This document shows, piece by piece, positions 42,769-52,419 of a DNA stretch of 64,000 nt. How positions within the stretch are numbered: the first letter of the stretch is position 1; each line of letters opens with the position of its first letter. Source of the DNA: Acanthosoma haemorrhoidale (taxonomy: Eukaryota; Arthropoda; Insecta; Hemiptera; Acanthosomatidae); NCBI GenBank assembly GCA_930367205.1, contig OV884014.1, positions 73,449,104 through 73,513,103 of the forward strand, in the 5' to 3' direction. Under the pieces are notes generated by a model. It ran no database searches, was not told the DNA's origin, and worked only from the letters and a program-made list of their open reading frames with translations. The position numbers were made by a program, and so were the translations under genes.

Positions 42769-44389
42769 ATGCCTAAACGGAAATGCCTGTTCAACAGCGA
42801 TTCGCAAAATAAATTTCCAATGTTAAAAAAAGGCAAATATGACTGGGAGGCTTTCTGTACAATTTGTTCAACAAATATTTCGATCGCAAACAAAGGCGTT
42901 TCTGACATAAATGAACATTTGAACACACAGAAACACAAAACTAATATGAAAAATCAAGCAGGTTCTTCAAAAATATCTACATTTTTTGTAACATCAAACC
43001 CGGAAGACCTCCAAATTTGAGTAGCTGAAGGCGCACTCGTTTATCATACAGTCAGCCATCATATGTCTTTCAATTCTCTGGATTGTAATTGCGCTCTCAA
43101 TCGCGAAATCTTTTCGGGGTCAGAAATAACTAAAAAACATTCATGTAATCGTACTAAAGCTACAGCAATAGCTACAGGAGTTTTGAGTCCTTTGTCGATT
43201 GCCGAACTAAAAAATGACTTACAAAACATTCCGATTATAAGTGCGGCTACTGATGCTAGCAACCATGGCAGTTAGAAACTATTTCCTTTGGTAGTTCAAT
43301 ATTTCGATGTAAGAAATGAAGGAATCACTCCGAAACTCCTCGAAGTAGAGATTATGGTAAATGAAACGTCCAAGACAATTTCTGAATTAATCATAAACCA
43401 ACTTCGAAAACATGATCTTTTGTCTAAGTGTGTAGCGTTGGGAGGAGATAACTGCAATACAAACTTTGGGGGAAAAGAACGACAAGGAGTCAACAATGTC
43501 TTCTATAAGCTAAAACGATATCTGAACCCTAACCTGGTTGGTGTTGGTTGCTCAGCACGCCATTCATCATGGATGTGACTTACTGCCAGTGGACGCTGAG
43601 ACTATTGTCTTGAAAATTTACAATCATTTTTCTATATACACAGTTCGAACCGAATCCCTCAAAGAGTTCTGTGAAACAGCTGATGTCGAATACAGACAGC
43701 TTCTATATCATTCCAAATCTAGATGGCTTAGTCTGTTTCCTGCAATAGAAAGACTTCTGAAGCTCTTTACTCCACTGAAAGACTACTTCGAAAATATACA
43801 AAAACCACCTGTCGTGATCAAAGATTTTTTCCAAAATCCGCTGTTAGAGGCTTATTTGCTTCTAGTCCACTCCATTATGCATATCTTCCATAGCAAAATA
43901 GAAAAATTAGGAAAAAGCGGCAATTCCGTCTTAGAAACTCGAAACATTCTTGGATCTATAACAAAAAGCCTAGACGATAGAATCAAAGAAAGCTTCGTGC
44001 CCTTAAGTATTAGAAGAATTTTAAACAAACACGACGAGAACATAAAACATGAGTTCAAAAACTGTACTCTGAGTTTCTATAATGAAATAAAAACGTACAT
44101 TGAAGATTGGAATCAGCCTCTTCAACAATTTGAAAAATTTGAGTGGATGTTTTTGCCGAATATAAATGAAAAAACTCAATGGGCTGTTATCGAAGATACT
44201 ATTGCATTTTTGAAAGACAAGAATATAGCAATTGACGACACGAAATTGATAGATGAGTGGGTGAATTTAAAATATTTTTGCCAAAATCTCAGCGCAGAAG
44301 ATAAGCTTTTAAATGCTAATCAACTATGGTTACAATTCTTTAGAACACCAAATGCCCATTTATATTCAGAATTACTAAAAATAGCTTAA
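42769..44389 (+). pseudogene. hAT-like transposase with BED-type zinc finger, broken
   Basis: It starts MPKRKCLFNSDSQNK after a splice-acceptor-like CCTTTTCAG (42732-42740). An N-terminal zinc-finger-like segment (FCTIC ... EHLNTQKHK) is followed by SSKISTFFV. The catalytic-core-like parts include ISAATDASNHGS, CVALGGDNCNTNFGG, VGVGC, YTVRTESLKEFC and SKSRWLSLFPAIERLL. It is disabled by TGA at 43018-43020, TAG at 43273-43275, and a frameshift near 43555 between the VGVGC part and the IHHGC part. The C-terminal 283-codon frame (43538-44389) is otherwise open. The assignment rests on these motifs and the 8-bp target duplication. Confidence 0.85.
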
Positions 44390-45434
44390 TATTTGAAGAC
44401 ATTTTAATGTTATTACTTTAAAAGTTTCCAAATAATTAAGAAGTATAGTTTTATTTGATTTAAATATTGATTTAATTTAGTTACATAGATCTATGGATGA
44501 AAACGACAAATTGTGTTCTTTTTCTTTGAAATATAAAGCAAAATGTAAGGCTGTTAAAATTGTTCCTTAGTATAAGTTATTATAACTTTCTGAATTTGAT
44601 TTAAGATTTAAGTTGTTTTAAAACTAAATATTGTAAATTGTATGGAAAAATAATAAAATTTTATTAACTGAGTAACTAATATTGGGTTTGTTTATTTTTT
44701 TATTTAATACCTAAGCTAAGAAGGTTAAAAAATAAAGCAAAATTACTAACTTGTCGTCACAAGAACGATTAAACACACTATTTCATGCAACAAAAGAGGC
44801 TTAAAATCAAAGTTTTCTTCTATCAAGTACGGAGTAAAATATATTTTAATCAAGATGTAAGTGAATGAAAAAGTTTTGAAATGTCCGGGGTGAAAGCTCC
44901 AAAATCCGGGGAACTTACCCTTCCGGTCCTGGGGGGCAGGTTTTAGAGATGGCAGCCCTATTCTCTCCTAATCTCGCTATGTTTTAGTCCGGCGTCGTCA
45001 GACACCACACCTTCCTAGTAGGAATCTCTGCCTTTGTCTCGCAAAAACTAGCACCTCCTTGGGAGAGACCTCTCCCTCGCGGACGACGGTTGCCGTGGCC
45101 CTGCAAATTTTCATAGCAGCCCCCCTGCGGTAAGCCAGCCAGTCTGCCTCTCTCCAGTTCACACTCGCCTTTGGGATCCGGACGGTTTTCGCCTACCCTC
45201 TGATACCGAGTGTGAATTCGGGGTCATTCCAAGACCACATAAACTACCTATATACCTACCCTGTACCACTTCTCCTGAACATAGTGCACTGTCGGGGCAC
45301 ATACCTATCAAAAAATGGAGTCAGATAGTAAAGCCGTCATGAAACGATTGTCCAGGTTATAAACTCAAACGACCCTCACTTGTCACCAGGGCTAGGGTGA
45401 CCAGGCACCCCCCTCGTGACGTCCTTACAAAGAC

Positions 45435-46145
45435 AAAATAAAACCCTCTGCCTGTATTATCAAAATAGACCAATCTATTTGTGAATTACAGATATTTTTG
45501 GCAGAACCCACAGTCATTGTTAGCTAAATATAATAAGGGGAGTTAGAGAATAAAAAAAGTAATAAAAATTAACTAACTGAAAACTAGGCTTAGGAGAAGA
45601 TTAAGGTTAAGGATACATTTAAGACGATCACTGAAAAAAAAAAAATTAAAACCAAATGATATGAATTTTTGGGGGTGATTGCTAGATGTTTTGGAGAAAG
45701 TTGACACCAGTTCCCGTCTCAGACGCTTTTTCCTATTTCTGGGGTAAAGATTGTTTCCTGTGATATTAGTGGCATAGCTCATTAAGTAAGCCTTACTGTC
45801 GAGAGCCCGGTCCTTTTCACTGTCGTGGTCGCTACGTATTTTTTTGTATACACCTAGACGTCATGGTGTTCTTTGAGTCTGTGGTCGGACCAAAGAGAGT
45901 GGTCTTGACGTCTAGTGAGTGTGCAGTTGGCTGTTTTTTCCACTTTGAGGTTGAGGTGCTCTTATGTGTAGTGGAATATTGCAGTATTAATTGGTTACGC
46001 TAGAATGAAGAACTTTTTATTACAAAGATTTATGTGTAGTAGAAACGCTAAGAAATAAATTCCCCTAAAATCAAAATCTTCATTACCTTGCTTCCTTCTT
46101 GTTACATTCAGTGTAACAAGTGCCAGTGTGCAGTTTTCTGCAGTA
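45435..46145. other. Non-coding DNA
   Basis: No supported gene. The 110-codon minus-strand frame 45995-46327 overlaps the left arm of the foldback element and is not supported as coding. Confidence 0.45.
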
Positions 46146-46415
46146 TATATATCTGTACCTCGGAGGGATACAACAATATGTCCATTTTTTTCCATATTGA
46201 CTTTTGAACCGTAAAAAAGGTTTTTTTTCATTTTATAACAACTGCATGATGTAAATAACAATAAATAGAATGTTCTGGTAAAATATTGTTTCAACATCTC
46301 AATAAATAGTAGCTGTGCCAATAACACTTTTTGTTGAAAAAAAGTTTAAAACTCCTCTCCTGTAAAGTTATGAAAATGGACATAGTGTTGTATCCGTCCG
46401 AGGTACAGATATATA
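46146..46415. mobile_element. Foldback or MITE-like element with 43-bp inverted repeats
   Basis: The left arm 46146-46188 and right arm 46373-46415 are inverted copies matching at 41 of 43 positions (both read TATATATCTGTACCTCGG from outside in). About 184 bp of AT-rich DNA lies between. Ends starting in TA would fit a Tc1/mariner-type MITE, but the TA-rich flank hides the exact duplication. Alternatively it is a simple inverted duplication. Confidence 0.7.
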
Positions 46416-46766
46416 ATGTGTAATATATAAAACATTTTATTAATACAGTCCACTTTAGCTTGGTCTGTTCTCACCTGATATTATCCATTTATATATTTAA
46501 TTTGTTTTAAGATACATGATTTGTTGTTAATTAATGCGTTAACTGTCGTATACGTTGCCTATTTTAACTGAAGTTTGTTACTCGAAAATACTCGGAAATC
46601 TCTTTTTGTGTTTGAATACAAATTTCGCCGATTTAAAAATTCAGTTTAGTTCATAATCGAAGTAAGTAAAATTTAGTCGTTAAGAAGAAATCAAAATAGT
46701 GAAGAAGGTGACATATATATATATATATATATATATGTGACAATGTTATATGGATTTACGAGTATG
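46416..46766. other. Non-coding DNA with AT microsatellite
   Basis: An AT tract occupies 46713-46736. Nothing else is recognisable. Confidence 0.45.
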
Positions 46767-46839
46767 TATTGTAAATATGGGATGAATGAGTGAGTAAATG
46801 TAAATTTATAAATATTGTTTGAATGCGATCTTTTATCAC
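46767..46839 (+). mobile_element. LINE family 1, 3' UTR scrap
   Basis: This resembles the family 1 segment with GTAAATATGG, GATGAATGAGTGAG and TTTATCACA near the 3' end of the element. It is truncated at both ends. Confidence 0.55.
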
Positions 46840-47526
46840 AGGTATATTATATATGAAAGGCTTAACCGTGACCGGATTTGCTCCCGGCTACACCTACCCG
46901 TGTTTGGAGAGAGATTGTATATTGCGCATATGCGCAGCCTAGATAAAGATACAGACAGGCAGAATGTTCGTGATGAAAGCGTGAGGCCACCGGCCGTGCA
47001 ATATAGCCAGCCCAGGAATGTGTGACTATGGGCACCCATCACTTCTCATATGCGCAGGCAGATTACAGGCCTTGAGTGCAGTCGTCGGCTACGGTGCCAA
47101 GCCATGAGTACCGGATAAGCAGCTCAAATTGGAAAATAACACCTCTGTTCTCAGGCAGCGTTCCCAATGCATCTGTAATATGCAAAATCTGTAAAATCAC
47201 AGTCAAAATTTTATATCTGCAAAGCATCTGTTACCCTCCTTCTCGATAAAGTTAACTGTTTGGGCAGGTGGATTAGCTGTGCCGACAGCTTGGGAATGCC
47301 CTACACCCTCGGTAGACTCTCACTACCTTCCTGATTCCACCCGCCTCCTTTAGGCATTCCACACCCTATATCCTTCTCATACATCTTTCAAATGGGCGAC
47401 TCCCCTTAGTGAAAGGCACTCATTAGCCCAAAATAATTTTCCTTTATTTTTCCCACATCCTATTTTTATAAGTTTGAGAGCTAAGAAAAAAAAAAAAGGG
47501 AATGCCTATGTAGGGAATGTAACGTT
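46840..47526. other. GC-richer DNA of unknown origin
   Basis: The segment from 46860 to 47420 is less AT-rich than its surroundings, and overlapping 68-codon frames occur on both strands. It directly precedes a family 2 LINE. It could be an unrecognised repeat. Confidence 0.35.
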
Positions 47527-48345
47527 ATCAGTGACAGACTGGGCATGTTAAACATCAGTGTAAATGCAAAGAAGACCGACTGCGTAATCTTCTCCCTCCA
47601 AAAGGGGAAAAAATCCTTCCCAAAATCGTATAGTATAGGAGGGCCAAAGAACTCGCCAGCTTTCTCAAGGCAATATCTGGGTATAAAAATGGATAGGCAT
47701 ATATATCTATTACTCTACTCATTTTAGTAATAAAATAGAAAATGTACGACACAGGTCTTACCGGCTATCGCACTTACTAACTTCACCCAACCTAATGATA
47801 TATAAATGTGTCCTCCGGCAAGTCTGCTGTACGGTGCCCCACTATTTACCCACTTGACTGACAATACTGCCAAATGTCTCCAACATTTTCAGAATGGGAT
47901 CAAGCGAAAAGTAGTCCGACATACCTCTCTTGAGAGGTTAAAGAACGCTGACCTGCACCCGTTACTTGGCGAGCTCATCCGCCGGAGGCACATCACGTTT
48001 TTTGACTCGTTGCAGCACCTAACCAACCCAGTGTTTACCACTATGACCCCACCACCCCTTCCGCATCGATGGCAACAGACTGTCGGGGAAAAATTAGGAT
48101 AAGAATTAGTATGTAAGTTAGTTTTAAGTTTGATCAAAAAGGTGAGCCCCATCACCTTATATTAGAGCCTTTTCAATCCAGTCACGTAATATGTGTATCA
48201 TTATACTTGTTAATACATTATATAATTTTAGAAAAAATCAAAAACTGTATATAATGTTTACATTAGCGTCGCTACAGGAAATACAAAAAAATAATATGTA
48301 AATAGATTCGACTGAGAATCTATAATTGGATAATTATTGTAAAAA
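47527..48345 (+). mobile_element. LINE family 2, 5'-truncated copy with 3' tail
   Basis: It begins in RT sequence (NAKKTDCVIFSLQKGKK, then QYLGIKMDRHIYLL) and is frame-broken. It continues with LTDNTAKCLQHFQNGIKRKV and FFDSLQHLTNPVF in the frame 47806-48102, then the family tail (CGCTACAGGAAATACAAAAA, TCTATAATTGGATAATT). It is the longest family 2 copy in the window and is inactive. Confidence 0.82.
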
Positions 48346-49942
48346 TGTTTTGGTGTGTCAGCTAAGCGCTTGTATGACTATAAAATAAATTGTGGATATA
48401 CCAGAGTGAATAGCCCACACCGAAACTTGCAACCCACAATTATATTTTGATAAATGATTTATTTATTAGGAAATTTGTAGAAATTTATCATTGGAGTTTT
48501 CATAATATACTTTTTAAAAAAACTTTCTACACTTAAACGATGGAAGCAATGAGATTGTGTAATGAAATGCCCCATTCTGTGGAAATAGCCCATATGGACT
48601 TGCACCCGACTATGTTATTTAACATTTTGATAGTGAATCTACTTACAGCGGGCCCTATGAAATTTATGATCTAGAGATATAACATAGCTGCAGACACGAG
48701 CTATTAACCTTTTAGGTCTCCGAGTCCCGAATCTTCCAGCTCCTAGATGCAGAAGTGCAGTGGAGACATCCCCATAAAACTCCAGCAGGGGACAGTTAGT
48801 TGACTTTCTTTCGCAGTATAATCCCCCGCCTATCATTGGCCGGGGCCGCTCTCCAGGCAAGCAGCCTGCTTATGCTTTACGTGCTGGAATGCAGAAGTGC
48901 TGGAACACGGTCGTAAATAGTGGTCCACTGGTGACGGTCACTAGGCTCAGTCTCTCTCCAGCAATGCTAACCTATATTCAGACATGTCCGTTCGGACGAG
49001 TAGAAAAAAACAAAAAAAAACTTCAAATGTAAAAGTAATGTTCGTCACATAGCAATACTCCGTTAGGACAATATTTTTTTCGTGACAATGAATTCTATTA
49101 GATGAAGAATTACATATATGATAGGGCCACCTTCCACCGAACTTCCATTTCCGCCTCCCTGGCCATCCTAATCCGCATGATAATGCTCTTCTGGCAACCA
49201 AGAGCGTTGCCTAAGGCGGCCTCCTCCAAGCCAACTAACATTTCGTTAATAATGAGCTCTGAGCTACTAAAGTGACAAGTGGAGATGTTTTGGCTAATGA
49301 GCCTGTTTCCAAAAAAAAAGCATCAAGACGCTAAAAAAAAGTTCTAAGCACTGTTTATAATACTACTACATATATTGATTGCCACTAAAAATTTCATTAA
49401 ATCAAGAACGACCATATATTTTTTGAACAATTAACATAACGTACGAGAGTCTCTTCTCAGAGTTGGCAATGATTGTTCGAGTGGCCATGGCGTAAAGATG
49501 AGTTCAAATGTCATATACGTTTCTATCTTGTAAAATTTTTTTTTATTTTAAGTTTCTTTTATTTATGCATATTTCTAGAGAACCACCTTTATATTATAGT
49601 AATTTCACGTACTCATGACGGACTTCATCTCTGAATATACAATACACATAGTAAATCTAAATAATTAATTTTTTTATTTTAAGTTGTTTTATGTGTCATA
49701 AAATTAAGGATTCCATAGATACTAATAAATTGGGCTACTAAGAGTTGAAGTTTCCAAGTAATCGATGACTGAAAGACAATAATTATTTATATATGAGTTT
49801 ATTTATATTCTACTTGAAAATTCCCACGACTAGAAACACAAGTAAAATAGATACGTTAAAAAGTCCCATTTTTATTATGTCCTATCTATCCATGTTAACG
49901 TCTATCCAAAATACTCGGAACCCGGCACCTAAAGTGAACACT
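48346..49942. other. Non-coding DNA with a GC-richer segment
   Basis: The segment 48640-49200 is GC-richer, with minus-strand frames of 73 and 84 codons but no recognisable motifs. The remainder is AT-rich. Confidence 0.4.
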
Positions 49943-50027
<85 letters not shown>

Positions 50028-50083
50028 CTCTCTCACTCTCTCTCTCTCACTCTCTCTCTCTCTCCCTCTCTCTCTCCTTCTCT

Positions 50084-50114
<31 letters not shown>
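49943..50114 (+). repeat. Long CT microsatellite
   Basis: This is about 170 bp of nearly pure CT repeat with a few CA and CC interruptions in its second half. It abuts the 5' boundary of the LTR-like fragment that follows. Confidence 0.95.
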
Positions 50115-50465
50115 AGGCTTTGTCAGACCCCACACCTTCCTAGTGGGATTCTCTGACTTCGTCTCGCTAAACCTAGCACATCCTTAGACGAGATGTTTTC
50201 CATTCGGACAACGGTCTCTGGGTCTCTACGAAACTGTATCTAGTAGCGTCTTCCCCCAGCGATCCAGTCTTTTCTCTCTGGGTCACACTCGCCTTAGATA
50301 CCAAGTGTAAATTGTGGTCATTCCAAAACCACATAAACTACCGATAATATCTATCCGGTTCCTCTTCTGCTGAAGATAGTGCAATGTCGGGGCATGCCTT
50401 TTAAACAGTTAGATCAAAACGAATAAAGCTGTCCACTGACTAGGCCACCAGTATAGGTCAAATAC
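50115..50465 (+). repeat. LTR-like repeat, partial third copy
   Basis: It matches the right part of the LTR-like repeats at 38.6 and 40.8-45.4 kb, from GTCAGACCCCACACCTTCCT through TCACACTCGCC and GTCGGGGCA, with more divergence and several deletions. The left part is replaced by the CT microsatellite. The full-length repeats have a CT-rich stretch at the equivalent point, from which the microsatellite may have expanded. Confidence 0.75.
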
Positions 50466-50889
50466 CACAGGTTTAAACATTTTATCTTTTTCTTGACGTC
50501 TGCCGGGCAGCGGCCGGGTCGACGAGACCATAGTTCCTCGGCGGGCGTCCTCCTTACACCCGACAGTAGGATAGGTAATTAATGATGCCAAGGTTATAGT
50601 TTTTATCAACTGTGTTATATGCTGCATAGTAAATATGCACTGGAAATATGCACAGCATGTGTTGGAACTTTAGGGGGCTCTAGTTACAAAATGTCCTCCC
50701 TCATGATCGTTTTTGCAGCCACAACAATACTTTCTACATACACTGAAGGAAAAAATATTTACAATTTGTGCAAGACTTCAAAAATATTTTTGGATGAAAA
50801 AGAAACTGTATTTTACACAGATACTCGAAGGTACATAATGGGTAAATGAAAAAAAATATTCTAAAAAAAGATAAATAAGGAAAACATTT
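50466..50889. other. Non-coding DNA
   Basis: No supported gene. The 76-codon plus-strand frame at 50619-50849 has no recognisable motif. Confidence 0.4.
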
Positions 50890-51560
50890 TACTCAATACC
50901 TCTGGTACGAATCAGGTCTCGTAAACACCTTGGCAAGTCCTGAGAAATATTCTCCCACTCTTCAACAACAGCCATTTTCAATTCTTAAAGGAGTCAATGT
51001 CCTAGGACTCCGATGTCATAATCTTCGCTTCAGTTGGTCACAGACGTGTGCAATAAGTTTTAAGCCTGGACTCCGTGTTGGCCACACCAAGCGCTCAACC
51101 AAACTCAATGAGGTAATCATCAACCATTTGTGCTGAGTAGGGTCTGGCATTATACTCCAGTAACAAGAATCCCTCGCCGATGCATGGAGCAAACGGCAAT
51201 AAATGTTCTTCGTTTATGTCTTCGCAGTACCTTCGGGACGTTATGGGCTTTCCCCGCACAACAACCAATTCATTATGAGCGTTGAAGGAAACGCCACCCC
51301 AGAACATCCGAGAGCCACCTGGGGAACTACAGCATGGTGCGAACCTCTCTCCTGGCCGTCTCCATGTAAAATTACGGCAATTTGAAGACTTGAGACCTAC
51401 TCACACCTCATCTATGAAGAGAACTCTCATCCAGTTTTCCAAAGTCAGATTCACAATTTTGCAAACTTAAGCTGTGTTAAGGAGTGGTCCACGGGCAGGA
51501 TGTTGAACCCTGAGGTTATTTTGATTAAGCCTTGTTCTTACAGTCTTTCATTTCTTACAG
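50890..51560 (-). mobile_element. Tc1-like transposase remnant
   Basis: The minus strand encodes pieces of a DDE transposase across several frames: LENWMRVLFIDE, RRPGER, the well-kept frame 51095-51307 with FWGGVSFNAHNELVV, ITSRRYCEDINEEHLLPF and LLLEYNARPYSAQMV, then WPTRSPGLK. The Asp expected before NARP is Tyr here (LLLEYNARP against the usual QDNARP). It differs from the Tc1 at 36.5-38 kb. I could not find its inverted ends. Confidence 0.8.
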
Positions 51561-52167
51561 GATTTTCTTTATAAGAATTTTTATCACATTTCCGATGATG
51601 CTCCGGTTTCTTAAATTCAGGTTCTGGAATACCTATCGTCTCATTCTACTGTACATGCAGGTCAACCCTGCACTTTCTTCTTGGGTGACGCTCTGTCTTC
51701 CTAAATCGCTTTGTAGCCCTGTCTATGGGTGAGTGATGTACACCCAGTATCCTTCATCTATCAGAGTCTCAGCAGTAACGCAATCGTATTTATTCGACTT
51801 ACTAGGGCCATTTAACAAAATTAAAACGTTTACGAAAAGTTTACAAAGCGAAAGAATGAGGGATAACGAATTTTATGATGTGTAGATTGGATGCATGAAA
51901 TGCTACTGTTTGTGTAAAAGAGATTTAAGAGTAAACAAATCATTATTCACGGTTCATATTTTCACTGATATCACCTAAATACCGATAGTTCGGAAGATAA
52001 TTTATTTATTTTATTTTTTAAACCCCTTTTTATTCAACATTTTTTACAAACAAGTGATCAAATACAATGAACAATATTTAATTTTAACTAAAATAAATTG
52101 AGTTTTGTGTTAATTTTGCCCATTAGTGTATACGAAAGAGATCGAGTTTAATCTGCTCAATTCCTCC
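51561..52167. other. Non-coding DNA
   Basis: It may include the decayed 5' part of the Tc1 remnant. Nothing firm. Confidence 0.35.
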
Positions 52168-52419
52168 TCAAACTATATTGTTACTGCTCATCATTTCTAT
52201 GCCATATGAGTTTCTGATACCTCGTGTTGTTCCAGTTACCCTGTTCCTAAGTAAGTCTTTTCCCACCGTTATAGGCCAGAAGGTGAGTGGTACCCCAACA
52301 GGAGGGTAGCGGTTCCGTGGAGTCATTATCGGCGTAATGCTTATGTTGTTTCTTCCATCAGCCGGTTTCTCCTCTTCATCATTGACGGAATTAGCAGCTG
52401 CAGTGGATTGTAACCGACC
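52168..52419 (-). CDS. Candidate terminal exon of unknown gene
   Basis: The minus-strand frame from 52419 to the TGA at 52168-52170 is open for 83 codons in an otherwise AT-rich desert. It reads NDEEEKPADGRNNISITP, then YPPVGVPLTFWPITVGKDLL and RNRVTGTTRGIRNSYG, ending SSNNIV. It has few internal methionines, so an ATG-based search misses it. A CTGCAG near 52398-52403 could be a splice acceptor. The base composition is GC-richer than the flanks. I do not recognise the protein. Confidence 0.35.
   Translation of the reverse strand, partial: GRLQSTAAANSVNDEEEKPADGRNNISITPIMTPRNRYPPVGVPLTFWPITVGKDLLRNRVTGTTRGIRNSYGIEMMSSNNIV

Larger units (their letters stand above)
41189..44960 (+). mobile_element. 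hAT-type DNA transposon (itself interrupted)
   Basis: The inverted ends TAGGGCTGCCATC are perfect for 13 bp. The element is flanked by an 8-bp duplication, TTCTCTCC (41181-41188 and 44961-44968), characteristic of hAT elements. Subterminal TCCGGGG-type motifs occur at both ends (41203-41262 and 44883-44936). It carries a broken transposase gene at 42769-44389. A LINE fragment with its own duplication is inserted at 41680-42686. A GC-rich segment at about 41330-41540 may be the promoter region. Confidence 0.92.
40773..45429 (+). repeat. LTR-like repeat 2, split by a hAT element
   Basis: The left part (40773-41188) begins TGTAGTGACC. The right part (44969-45429) ends GTCCTTACA. Joined without the insertion and one copy of its 8-bp duplication, the repeat is about 877 bp and collinear with repeat 1 at 38645-39537. 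It is followed by AAGACAAAATAAAA, as is repeat 1, but is preceded by CAGTA rather than AAGAC. Confidence 0.7.

Noticed and set aside
45995..46327. 110-codon minus-strand frame
   Set aside because: It overlaps the left arm and loop of the inverted-repeat element, so it is better explained as non-coding.
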